Positions 1-7,024 of a stretch of 14,263 bases of DNA are shown one piece after another (the stretch's first letter is position 1; every line of letters begins with the position of its first letter). The stretch is from contig JAUXHM010000009.1 of assembly GCA_030621535.1 (NCBI GenBank), positions 1-14,263 on the forward strand. Direction: 5' to 3'. The position numbers and the translations under genes were made by a program. A model generated the notes under the pieces. That model was given only the letters and a program-made list of their open reading frames with translations. It was not told where the DNA came from and did no database searches. The stretch is from Candidatus Methanophagales archaeon. GTDB lineage: Archaea > Halobacteriota > Syntropharchaeia > Alkanophagales > Methanospirareceae.

Positions 1-234
1 GAAATAACAATAGATCACACGCCAACAGATGCGACTGGTGTCCTCTTAGGTGTCTGGGACTGGGATGACCTAAGTAAGGGCGAATATATAATAGATAACA
101 ACCAAGATGGACACGCCCATTTCCCATCCAGCGGTACGTACACAATACCAGAGAACGGTAATTACTATATAGCCGTGGGAGCACTAGACGGTGGCTTTAG
201 CTACGATGGATGGTATGATATCTACATTGGGTAG
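1..234 (+). CDS. C-terminal end of a secreted/surface beta-rich protein (partial)
   Basis: The frame is open from base 1 and ends in TAG at 232-234, so only the last 77 residues are present and the start lies outside the window. The segment is rich in Thr, Gly, Asp and aromatic residues, with alternating beta-strand patterns such as GTYTIPENGNYYIAVGAL and a Tyr/Trp-rich end (YDGWYDIYIG). This pattern resembles the bacterial pre-peptidase C-terminal (PPC-like) beta-sandwich domains found at the C-terminus of secreted proteins. That is a resemblance in pattern, not a proven family match. No sorting or membrane anchor is visible at the C-terminus. A T-rich tract follows from about 255. Function is unknown; an extracellular or surface role is inferred. 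Confidence 0.7.
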   Translation, partial: EITIDHTPTDATGVLLGVWDWDDLSKGEYIIDNNQDGHAHFPSSGTYTIPENGNYYIAVGALDGGFSYDGWYDIYIG

Positions 235-252
235 AGGTACTCTTTACCACCG

Positions 253-290
253 CCTTTTTGCTGCTCCTTTTTATCTTTTTTTTTCTTCAT
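253..290 (+). terminator. T-rich terminator-like tract
   Basis: The stretch after the first gene contains T5, T5 and T9 runs within about 35 bases. Archaeal RNA polymerase commonly terminates on oligo-T tracts without a strong hairpin. The tract could serve the partial gene at 1-234. It overlaps the end of the minus-strand winged-helix remnant, where it reads as lysine codons, so composition alone may explain it. Confidence 0.35.
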
Positions 291-573
291 TTTCCAACAG
301 CTCTTTTATCTTTTTCCCGTTCAGGCAAAGCTCAAAGTCACACAGCTCGTAATACCGCCTTGCTCTGTTACCTTTTCCAAGCACTGTCTTCCCCTTCAAT
401 ATCCCCACCCGTTCAAGTTTCTGAAGATGCAGATGCAGTAGTGGTCGTGATTGTTCTAACTCCCGGGCTAACTCTGAAGTGTATTTCCTCTTCTCTGATA
501 GTGCTGCTATTATGCGAAGTCGGTGTTTATTGCTCAGTGCTCCGCAGAGATTAAGGAAATTAGATGGAGTTAG
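271..573 (-). pseudogene. ArsR-like winged-helix regulator, N-terminally broken
   Basis: Reading the minus strand from 573 down to the TAA at 273-271 gives a 100-residue open frame. It contains a clear winged helix-turn-helix: ALSNKHRLRIIAAL, then SELARELEQSRPLLHLHLQK (helix-turn-helix with recognition helix), then LERVGILKGK and a wing ending in RARRYYEL. This is the classical ArsR/HTH_20 layout of archaeal transcription regulators. A lysine/glutamate-rich helix follows. Upstream, a TAG at 576-574 closes the frame, and there is no ATG, GTG or TTG before the conserved 'ALSNKHRLR'. The usual first ~10 residues are therefore missing. It is either a truncated pseudogene or uses a rare start such as CTG (552-550). 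The break lies where the plus-strand gene at 564 begins. The plus-strand frame over this stretch looks like a shadow. DNA binding is inferred; the ligand or target is unknown. Confidence 0.7.
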
Positions 574-1163
574 CTAGCGCAAAGATAGTTCCAATCGGGC
601 AATTTAGTACTATGGAAGATAGGCAGATATCGGAAGCGGTAAAAATAGACGATTCTGCAAGGACTTTATGCTACAAAGCAACAATCATCCCAGGCTTCCG
701 CGCATACGCTCGCTGCTATGCCTTTTCGTGGAAAATCGGAGCGGTAAGCGCGAGCGATGAGGCACCTTGCGCCGCAAATCTAACTGTAATACCTGTGTTT
801 AAAATAAATCCTGACGGAACCACTACGGTAGTAGAAACCATCGAGGGAAGCGGTCCTATGGTAGTGACAGTGACCCCAAACGAAGACGGCAGCACAAATA
901 TCACCAAGGAAGACAGGCAGATATCGGAAGAGGAACGATACCTTTCAAACGCATACAAGGAGATAATAATAACTCCAGAAACAGAGCTTCCCGTGAATAT
1001 TGTGAATGAAAACTTCAGTCTAACAGCATATGTCCTGGAGCCATATGAAAAAATAGACGCAGACTGGAGGTGGGGGTATTACACAACCTCAAAAAATTAT
1101 GGTTTAGGCACGGGCGCAAAAGCTTGGGATGGCCGCACCTACAGCTATCCCTTTTGGTGGTAA
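564..1163 (+). CDS. Unrecognised 199-residue aromatic-rich protein
   Basis: I do not recognise a family. The frame is closed by TAG directly before the ATG at 564; AAGGA about six bases upstream could be a weak ribosome site. An alternative ATG is at 612. There is no signal peptide and no membrane segment. The middle contains beta-like, Asn/Asp-Gly-rich stretches (FKINPDGTTTVVETIEG, VTVTPNEDGSTNIT) reminiscent of surface-protein modules. The end is strikingly aromatic (DWRWGYYTTSKNYGLG and a final YPFWW). The heptapeptide EDRQISE occurs twice (near residues 18 and 116), encoded by almost identical 21-base stretches. With no secretion signal and a broken gene at its 5' edge, it may be the C-terminal piece of a larger surface protein. 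Codon use is normal enough that I keep it as coding. Confidence 0.5.
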   Translation: MELASAKIVPIGQFSTMEDRQISEAVKIDDSARTLCYKATIIPGFRAYARCYAFSWKIGAVSASDEAPCAANLTVIPVFKINPDGTTTVVETIEGSGPMVVTVTPNEDGSTNITKEDRQISEEERYLSNAYKEIIITPETELPVNIVNENFSLTAYVLEPYEKIDADWRWGYYTTSKNYGLGTGAKAWDGRTYSYPFWW

Positions 1164-1206
1164 CGAGCTAATAGGAGAGGAAAAAGACGAGAGGTGTAAA
1201 AAGTTT

Positions 1207-1243
1207 GGCGCTTTTCATTTCTTGTGCGCCTTTTTCATTTTTT
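1207..1243 (+). terminator. Hairpin plus T-tract terminator
   Basis: GGCGC at 1207-1211 pairs with GCGCC at 1226-1230 across a 14-base loop, followed directly by TTTTTCATTTTTT. It sits 44 bases after the stop of the gene at 564-1163 and is a plausible transcription end for it. The rest of 1164-1340 holds no gene that I can support. Confidence 0.45.
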
Positions 1244-1340
1244 GTGATTCCACAGTGTTCACACTTGAAGAAAGAAGGAGAAGAGACAAGCAGAGCATGA
1301 GGCTGAACTCAAAAGCGTCTCTTCTCAGCGCTCAAATGTT

Positions 1341-1706
1341 TTATCTGCATTCATATACGACATTAATCGTAGCGCGGACTTCCACCTCTTTTGGCTCGAT
1401 TGGCGGAGCTAATGCCTCTGGCATTGAAGTTGGAATTGAAATTGCATAGTCAAATCCCCCTCCTCGATATGGTTCCACATACACGCCACTTTCCCTTACC
1501 GCGAATACCCTCACGAGCTCAAGACCTAAACCACTGGCTATCGCATCGGCTTTTGATTTTGCATCCTCACAAGCCTCTTTTATTGCTTCTTTCCTCAATT
1601 CCTTCTCCTTATCTTCGCTTAACCCAAATTCTATCCTTCTCACTTTGCTAGCACCTGCGTTTATCGCTTCTTCATTAACTTCGCCTATTAAAGATTTGCT
1701 ACAACG
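1341..1706 (-). pseudogene. SIMPL-domain (DUF541) protein, C-terminal half only
   Basis: The minus frame carries the C-terminal part of the SIMPL/DUF541 family (the YggE group). It has an amphipathic helix with AIKEACEDAKSKADAIASGL, then GLELVRVFAV, and the closing strand VEVRATINVVYE typical of the family end. Coding similarity continues upstream of the only usable start (GTG, 1643-1641) as SLIGEVNEEAINAGASKVRR. It then runs directly into the cofH stop codon (TAG, 1709-1707), which is in the same frame. Family members are usually over 200 residues with a signal or anchor segment, so roughly the first half is gone. It is most likely a deletion remnant fused behind cofH. If translated from GTG it would give about 100 residues without an export signal. 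Function of SIMPL proteins is poorly defined (envelope or stress associated). Confidence 0.7.
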
Positions 1707-2768
1707 CTACAACAATTTATATAATGTATCCCTCCTCTTAGGCGTTCTCCCCGCATCCTTTATCAATCGCTCGAAGTCCTCTGGACTCATATACTCACCT
1801 GCCAGGGAACCCGATAGCCTTGAGATGCTCTCTTCCATCAGCGTCCCACCTAAATCGTTTACACCAAAATGAAGCATCCTCTGCACATCCGCCACGCCTA
1901 ACTTTACCCATGATGCCTGCACGTTCACACAATAAGGATGAAGAATAACCCTTGATAGCGCGTGAACGATTGCATTTTCCAAAAAAGAAACTCCTCTGTT
2001 CACCATCCGCCCCAATTCATTGTTCTTTCGCATGAACTTCAGCGGCACGAACTCCGTGAATCCACCTGTCTCCTTCTGTATCTCTCTTATCTTAAATATG
2101 TGCTCTATCCTGTCCTCCAATGATTCGATATGCCCATACAGAATAGTAGACGTTGTGGGAATACCCAACCGATGTGCAGTCTTTATTATCTCCACCCACC
2201 GCGCGGTTTTTATCTTCTTAGGGCATATTATCCGTCGTATGGAATCATCGAGTATTTCTGCTGCCGTTCCCGGAATAGAACCCAGACCAGCCTTTTTTAA
2301 TTCTTTCAACACCTCCTCTTCGCTCATCCCTGAATTTCTCGCCACGTGGTGTATCTCCATCGGCGAAAAGGCATGTATATGGACATCAAAATTCGATTTT
2401 ATTTCTTCCACGATTCTACAATAGTCCGGCAGGGTAAGGTCAGGGTGCAGCCCGCCTTGAACGCATATCTCCGTTGCATCATTATTCACCGCTTCTTCAA
2501 CCTTACTCAAAACCGCATCCATGCTCAGCAGATACCCACGCTCCTTCTCTTCTCTGAACGCGCAGAACTTGCAGTTGCCTACACAAACATTCGTGAAGTT
2601 TATGTTTCGATTTGACACATACGTGACAATATCGCCTTTCTGCTCTTTACGCAGTTCATCGGCTAACTGGAACAGATAACCGGGATTAGCCGCTAAAAAT
2701 ACCGCATCTTCTCTTTCAATCTCTCCCTTCCTTATCTGCTCGTACAGGTCATCAAAATTCTCGTTCAT
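1707..2768 (-). CDS. cofH: CofH, FO synthase subunit 2 (radical SAM)
   Basis: CofH is 5-amino-6-(D-ribitylamino)uracil--L-tyrosine 4-hydroxyphenyl transferase. It is a radical-SAM enzyme that joins a tyrosine-derived group to the ribityluracil in making FO, the chromophore of coenzyme F420. The 353-residue length fits the family. The radical-SAM cluster motif CX3CX2C is at C62, C66 and C69 (CVGNCKFC), preceded by the typical RNINFTN. Further family-like blocks are SIPGTAAEILDD, RRIICPKKIKTARW, GFTEFVPLKF, VQASWVKLG, NDLGGTLMEESISR and a C-terminal GRTPKRRDTLY. The ATG at 2768 precedes a normal N-terminus; no strong Shine-Dalgarno box is visible. It lies 67 bases after marker 2 on the same strand and is probably co-transcribed. 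CofG is not in the window. The related menaquinone enzymes MqnC/MqnE are the alternative, but the methanogenesis-marker neighbour favours CofH. Confidence 0.88.
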   Translation of the reverse strand: MNENFDDLYEQIRKGEIEREDAVFLAANPGYLFQLADELRKEQKGDIVTYVSNRNINFTNVCVGNCKFCAFREEKERGYLLSMDAVLSKVEEAVNNDATEICVQGGLHPDLTLPDYCRIVEEIKSNFDVHIHAFSPMEIHHVARNSGMSEEEVLKELKKAGLGSIPGTAAEILDDSIRRIICPKKIKTARWVEIIKTAHRLGIPTTSTILYGHIESLEDRIEHIFKIREIQKETGGFTEFVPLKFMRKNNELGRMVNRGVSFLENAIVHALSRVILHPYCVNVQASWVKLGVADVQRMLHFGVNDLGGTLMEESISRLSGSLAGEYMSPEDFERLIKDAGRTPKRRDTLYKLL

Positions 2769-2809
2769 GTCTTACTCGAGATTTGGCAATATGGGTTTAC
2801 TTATGCTGT

Positions 2810-2825
2810 CCTACCCTACCCTACC
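2810..2825 (-). repeat. Short GGTAG tandem repeat between marker 2 and cofH
   Basis: On the minus strand the gap between marker 2 and cofH contains GGTAGGGTAGGGTAGG, with four G-runs spaced by TA. It would lie in the intercistronic RNA. Such a sequence could form a two-layer G-quadruplex, but nothing in the sequence shows that it does. Confidence 0.5.
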
Positions 2826-2835
2826 ACATCTCATC

Positions 2836-3867
2836 CTATTTCCCTCTTCCTTTGCTCGTTATTCCCGTTATTATCTCCTTATCAAGGTCAAATACGGTTG
2901 CTGTATCTTTGCCATTTGTTATTTTTAGCTTCTTGCTACTGTCTATTTCACCAACGATAGCGGCTTCTATTCCCGCATCTCTGAATATTTCAATGCATTC
3001 TGCTCCATTATCCTCGTTCTCTACCGTGAGTACAAATCCCGTCCCCGGATACATCTTCAGCCAGTGCTCGAAAGATATTTGTTCCACAACATCAGGTCCT
3101 GGTACCGGTATCTTATCCAGCTCCACTGTTGCACCCACACCCGAACACTCGAGTAACATTCCAAACGTGCCCAGCGTGCCGGGATTGCTTATGTCCTTCC
3201 CCGCAGTTGCTAATTTTTTCTCTCCTATCTCCACCATTGTATCCAACTGCTTTTTTATCTCAGCCTCAGACCGCTTTGTCGTGTTGTCCCAGGCTAAATT
3301 ATAGTTGGGATACACTCTACCATCAAGGTCAATAGCGACTAATACGCGGTCGCCCGGTTTCGCACCGCTTGAAACTATGACACTATCGCACTTTACCATT
3401 CCTACTATTCCGACATCCAGCGCATTATAAGACGTGTCCGGGTGCAGATGACCGCCGACCATAGGCACGCCGAATTTCTTCACGCCGTCCCCCATTCCTC
3501 GCCCCAGTTCTGCGCAGATTTCCTTCTCCTGCGTGGATGCCAGATTCACCATTGCCAATGCGGTGCCACCCATTGCCGCTATATCATTCACGTTCACAAG
3601 CACAGCGCAATATCCCGCCCACCAGGGGTCGGCATCCAGCAATTTGCCCCAGATACCGTCTACCGCAAGCAGAATGAGATTATCGCCGTTGATTTCGAGT
3701 GCCGCAGCATCTTCTCCAAATCCCACTATCGTTCGATTTCCTACGAGGTCGGAGTTCCCCAACCTTTTTACGAAGTCGTTTATGGCGCGTTTTCGCTTCA
3801 CACCATCGAAGTTTCTCAAGTTCGCTGCCAGCGATTTTAACTCTTTACCTTCTTTTGCGCGCTCCAT
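2836..3867 (-). CDS. Methanogenesis marker protein 2 (PurM/AIR synthase-like)
   Basis: This 343-residue protein belongs to the PurM/SelD/HypE-like ATP-binding superfamily and matches the subfamily called methanogenesis marker 2. Visible blocks are RNFDGVKRKRAI near the N-terminus, GEDAA (51-55), AVDGIWGKLLDADPWWAGY (68-86), NVNDIAAMGG (92-101), MVGGHLHPDTSYNALDVGI (137-155), and DISNPGTLGTFGMLLE in the C-terminal domain. The superfamily binds ATP and activates an amide, formate-like or carboxyl substrate; the substrate of marker 2 is not settled. The family is largely confined to methanogens and relatives. A strong Shine-Dalgarno box overlaps the stop codon of the upstream HAD gene, and the start is 10 bases after it, so the two are translationally linked. 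HypE or SelD are less likely given the DPWWAGY and HLHPDT signatures. Confidence 0.88.
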   Translation of the reverse strand: MERAKEGKELKSLAANLRNFDGVKRKRAINDFVKRLGNSDLVGNRTIVGFGEDAAALEINGDNLILLAVDGIWGKLLDADPWWAGYCAVLVNVNDIAAMGGTALAMVNLASTQEKEICAELGRGMGDGVKKFGVPMVGGHLHPDTSYNALDVGIVGMVKCDSVIVSSGAKPGDRVLVAIDLDGRVYPNYNLAWDNTTKRSEAEIKKQLDTMVEIGEKKLATAGKDISNPGTLGTFGMLLECSGVGATVELDKIPVPGPDVVEQISFEHWLKMYPGTGFVLTVENEDNGAECIEIFRDAGIEAAIVGEIDSSKKLKITNGKDTATVFDLDKEIITGITSKGRGK

Positions 3868-3873
3868 TTTTAT

Positions 3874-3882
3874 CCCCTCACC
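3874..3882 (-). promoter_or_regulatory. Strong Shine-Dalgarno box for marker 2 overlapping HAD stop
   Basis: On the minus strand GGTGAGGGG contains the TGA stop of the upstream HAD gene and ends six bases before the marker 2 ATG. It decides the start at 3867 and suggests coupled translation of the two genes. Confidence 0.75.
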
Positions 3883-4681
3883 CTATCTCTTCTATTATTT
3901 CCTTTATTTCTCCTATATCCTTTATTCGAATATCGGCAACATCAAAAATCTTCCCCGGTCTGTCCGCTTCTTCCTGCAGTGATAATACCGCTATATCCGC
4001 CTCCCCCATCGCGAGATAATCATTCCTGTCGTCTCCTACCATTATCACTTTATACCGCTCCTTCAATTTTCTTACTAATTTACACTTATCCCCTGGCTTC
4101 ATCATACCAAAAATGTTCTCCGGTGGCATATCAGGCAGATAAGGCGCCATCTCATCCCTTTCTATCCTGTCGCCAGATGCAACGAAAATCGCGACGCCCA
4201 TTTCACGCAATTGTTTAAGTAGGTTTTGCGTTCCCGGGAAGAAATTTATACCCCCTGCAATCAGGTATTTTGTCTTTTTCGATGCCACATCCATAATCAC
4301 GCCCACCCCTACTACGGGAAGAATATCGCACCTTCTTAAAAAGGACATCGTTTCATGCACATCCTTTAGTTTGACGTCTTTATCCCCTAAAATTGCCTCT
4401 GCCACTTCGCGGTCACTAACTCCTTTTTTCTTATACACCACCTTAATTTCTATTTTTTTCTCACGAATCACGTCAGACAGCTTTTTGGAAGGTTCCTCCT
4501 TTTCCAGCGTTTCTTCGTATCTTGTCTTTAAAATCGCCATCGCACCCCTTTCAAGACGGTCTGTGCAGGTCATTCCTGAAACCCTGCTCCGTTTTGTCAC
4601 GCCCCTTTCTATATTTTTTATAATCCTGAAAGGTGCGTATAAAACGCCAGCACCATCAAAAACAACCGCTAATTCCGTCAT
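3878..4681 (-). CDS. HAD-superfamily phosphatase-like protein linked to methanogenesis marker 2
   Basis: HAD motifs occur in order: motif I VVFDGAGVLY (nucleophile D9), a long inserted cap of about 130 residues, motif II FVASGD (S169), motif III lysine in MMKPGDKCK (K195), and motif IV VGDDRNDYLA (D217, D221). The residue two after the nucleophile is Ala, not the Asp of ordinary HAD phosphatases or the Thr of P-type ATPases. Similar D-x-A-G motifs occur in archaeal proteins annotated 'soluble P-type ATPase-like phosphatase'. Substrate is unknown. The open frame reaches a TTG at 4741. I chose the ATG at 4681 because the protein core (motif I) begins eight residues later, as is usual, but ATGs at 4732, 4729 and 4711 remain possible. 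It is first in the minus operon HAD - marker 2 - cofH and divergent from mcm. A role with the marker 2 product is inferred from the overlap of their signals. Confidence 0.75.
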   Translation of the reverse strand: MTELAVVFDGAGVLYAPFRIIKNIERGVTKRSRVSGMTCTDRLERGAMAILKTRYEETLEKEEPSKKLSDVIREKKIEIKVVYKKKGVSDREVAEAILGDKDVKLKDVHETMSFLRRCDILPVVGVGVIMDVASKKTKYLIAGGINFFPGTQNLLKQLREMGVAIFVASGDRIERDEMAPYLPDMPPENIFGMMKPGDKCKLVRKLKERYKVIMVGDDRNDYLAMGEADIAVLSLQEEADRPGKIFDVADIRIKDIGEIKEIIEEIG

Positions 4682-4741
4682 TCTAATTCTTGCACCCGCT
4701 CCTACTCCCATACGTACGCCTTTTCCCATCATTATCCACAA

Positions 4742-4831
4742 TTTTTTAAAAAAAATATTTGTATCAACTAAACTACACTACACCTATATCATATTCAAAC
4801 ATGAGATAAAAAGGGTAAAGGCAAAGATAAA
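4742..4831. promoter_or_regulatory. Divergent promoter region between HAD gene and mcm
   Basis: This AT-rich gap separates oppositely oriented genes and must hold both promoters. For mcm, CCTATATC near 4782-4789 is placed about 45 bases before the ATG, which fits a TATA box with a short leader. For the minus operon the A/T block at 4741-4760 is a candidate. The exact boxes are uncertain. Confidence 0.45.
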
Positions 4832-6928
4832 ATGATGCAAGACCTGGTAACCGAGAGGTGGGAGGGCTTTCTGAAGCGCTATTGCTGGAACGAGCTTATA
4901 GAGATGTCGAATTCATATCCCGAAAAGCGTAGTTTATTTGTTAAATTCGCCGATATGGACACGTACGACCCGAATCTTGCAGATATGTTGTTAGAAGAAC
5001 CTGATGTGACAATTGCTTCTGCAACACAGGCGTTAAGGGAAATGGACATTCCCACCGGTGTCACGCTTGAAGAAGCGAATCTCCGTATAATAAAACTTCC
5101 GAGAAAGCTGAAGATACGCGATATTCGAAGCGGAGATATAGGTAAGCTGGCGGGTATCGAGGGGCTGGTAACGAAGGCGACGGAGGTAAGACCGCGAGTA
5201 GTGGAAGCGATATTTGAATGCCCCTTTTGCGGACATATCTTTTCGGTGGAGCAAACAGGAGGGAGGCAATTCAAGGAGCCGCGGGAGTGCGAAGGATGTG
5301 ACAGAAAAGTTCAGCATTTCAAGCTATTGGTGGATAGGTGCAAATTCGCAAATACGCAAAAGATACGGTTACAGGAATCGCCGGAGGAATTAAGGGGCGG
5401 GGAACTACCACAAGCGATAGACGTAAATCTGGAAGACGACATTTCAGGTGAGATTGCCCCGGGCGACCGCATTATTGTTACCGGTATTTTAAGGTCGTAT
5501 CAGCGCACGACACAGTTCGGGAAGACGCCTTTCTTCGATATATACCTGGATGGCAATTCGCTGGAGGTAATGGAGGAGGCATTCGAAGAGATACAGATAA
5601 CGGAAGAAGATGAGCGCGAGATAATGGAACTGAAGAATCAGCCGGACGTGTATGAGAAATTAATAAGAAGCATCGCACCCTCCATATTCGGCTGCAACGA
5701 GATAAAAGAAGCGATGATACTCCAGTTGTTTGCCGGGATACCAAAGGAGCTGCCGGACGAGACGAGGGTGCGAGGGGACATACATGTGCTGCTCGTTGGC
5801 GATCCGGGAGTCGCAAAGAGTCAACTGCTCAATTATCAGGTGAAGTTAGCGCCACGTGGTTTATATACAGGAGGCAAGAGCAGCACTTCTGCGGGACTTA
5901 CCGCAGCTGCGGTGCGAGACGAGTTTGGAGAAGGACGGTGGACGTTAGAAGCGGGTGCGTTAGTGCTTGCGGATAAGGGGATAGCGGCAGTGGACGAGAT
6001 AGACAAGATGAAAAAGGAAGACCGCGATGCGCTACACGAGGCAATGGAACAGCAAACGGTGAGCATAGCGAAAGCAGGGATAATGGCGAGGTTAAATTCA
6101 CGGTGTGCGTTATTAGCGGCTGCGAATCCCATAGGAGGGCGTTTTGACCGATACGAGCCAATCTCAAAGCAGATAAATATGCCGCCCACGTTATTGTCGC
6201 GATTCGACCTTATTTACACCATGATGGACCGCCCAAATGAAGAAATGGACACAAAGACGGCGAAACATATAATAGAGACGCATTACGCGGGTGAAATACT
6301 AGCGAGGGTAAAGAACACAGGGAAGGTAGAAGAAGGAGAAAAAGAGCATTTCGGGGAGGCAATGCAAATGATGGAGCCGGCAGTACAAGGCGACTTATTA
6401 AGGAAATACGTTGCGTGGAGTAAAAGGAATGTATTCCCGGTGATGAGCGATGAAGCGAGGAAGAAGTTCCTGGAGTTTTATATCGGGCTTCGAAGGCAGG
6501 GATATGACGACGAAGAGGAGCCGGTTCCTGTAACAGCACGGCAATTAGAAGCTTTAATTCGGCTGGGCGAAGCGAAGGCGCGGACCAGACTGGGTGATAA
6601 AATAACGGTTGAGGACGCAGAATCCGTAATCGAGGTGGTTAACTACTGTTTAAAGCATGTTTTTACTGACCCGGAAACCGACAAGCTGGATGTTGATTGG
6701 ATAAACGCGGGCACGACAAAAACGCGGAGGGACCGAGCAAGGTCTATAAAGGCGATAATAACGGAGATGGAAGCAGAACACGGAGATGAAGTACCGATAG
6801 AAGACGTGCTTGACATCGCCGAGGAGGAAGGTATGGACAGGGATAAGGCAGAAGAGGTAATCGAGGCAATGAAGCGAGACGGATTACTATTTTCGCGAGG
6901 CAGTGGTGTGATTGGATTGGTGCGGTAA
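4832..6928 (+). CDS. mcm: MCM replicative DNA helicase
   Basis: This is the archaeal minichromosome maintenance protein, the ring-shaped 3'-5' helicase of the replication fork. Length is 698 residues, normal for archaeal MCM, with no intein. The N-terminal domain has a zinc site C130-x2-C133 ... C153-x2-C156 (CPFCGH, CEGCDR) and the OB-fold hairpin region (VTGILRSYQR). The AAA+ core has Walker A GDPGVAKS (323-330), Walker B AVDEID (D388, E389), sensor 1 AAANP (N432) and the arginine finger SRFD (R457). The C-terminal ~70 residues form a winged-helix-like tail (VPIEDVLDIAEEEG, ending FSRGSGVIGLVR). The start is one of two adjacent ATGs at 4832/4835; no strong Shine-Dalgarno box is seen. It stands alone facing away from the methanogenesis-marker operon; purF follows. 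Confidence 0.97.
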   Translation: MMQDLVTERWEGFLKRYCWNELIEMSNSYPEKRSLFVKFADMDTYDPNLADMLLEEPDVTIASATQALREMDIPTGVTLEEANLRIIKLPRKLKIRDIRSGDIGKLAGIEGLVTKATEVRPRVVEAIFECPFCGHIFSVEQTGGRQFKEPRECEGCDRKVQHFKLLVDRCKFANTQKIRLQESPEELRGGELPQAIDVNLEDDISGEIAPGDRIIVTGILRSYQRTTQFGKTPFFDIYLDGNSLEVMEEAFEEIQITEEDEREIMELKNQPDVYEKLIRSIAPSIFGCNEIKEAMILQLFAGIPKELPDETRVRGDIHVLLVGDPGVAKSQLLNYQVKLAPRGLYTGGKSSTSAGLTAAAVRDEFGEGRWTLEAGALVLADKGIAAVDEIDKMKKEDRDALHEAMEQQTVSIAKAGIMARLNSRCALLAAANPIGGRFDRYEPISKQINMPPTLLSRFDLIYTMMDRPNEEMDTKTAKHIIETHYAGEILARVKNTGKVEEGEKEHFGEAMQMMEPAVQGDLLRKYVAWSKRNVFPVMSDEARKKFLEFYIGLRRQGYDDEEEPVPVTARQLEALIRLGEAKARTRLGDKITVEDAESVIEVVNYCLKHVFTDPETDKLDVDWINAGTTKTRRDRARSIKAIITEMEAEHGDEVPIEDVLDIAEEEGMDRDKAEEVIEAMKRDGLLFSRGSGVIGLVR

Positions 6929-6970
6929 CGGTAATGGCAATAACAATGCTAATTTATGAAACAGGATATT

Positions 6971-6984
6971 AAACTTTTTTATAG
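6971..6984 (+). promoter_or_regulatory. Probable TATA box of purF
   Basis: AAACTTTTTTATAG resembles an archaeal BRE/TATA element. A start of transcription about 25 bases later, near 7005-7010, would exclude the upstream ATGs at 6956 and 6995 and place the purF ATG at 7025 behind a short leader with its GGTG box. Placement is inferred from spacing only. Confidence 0.5.
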
Positions 6985-7024
6985 CGCGTTAGAAATGACA
7001 AAACAAGCAGGCGAACGGTGCTTC

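Noticed and set aside
258..554. Plus-strand 98-residue hydrophobic open frame
   Set aside because: It is antisense to the winged-helix domain on the minus strand, its apparent membrane segments arise from T-rich DNA, and it has no ribosome site.
1129..1449. Plus-strand 106-residue frame
   Set aside because: It overlaps the end of the gene at 564-1163, passes through a terminator-like hairpin, and is antisense to the SIMPL remnant; no family features.
1645..2615. Several plus-strand frames of 75-134 residues opposite cofH
   Set aside because: They are shadows of the well-supported cofH and SIMPL coding on the minus strand.
4742..4831. Search for a tRNA or replication origin near mcm
   Set aside because: The gap is only 90 bases and shows no cloverleaf and no repeated origin-recognition boxes.
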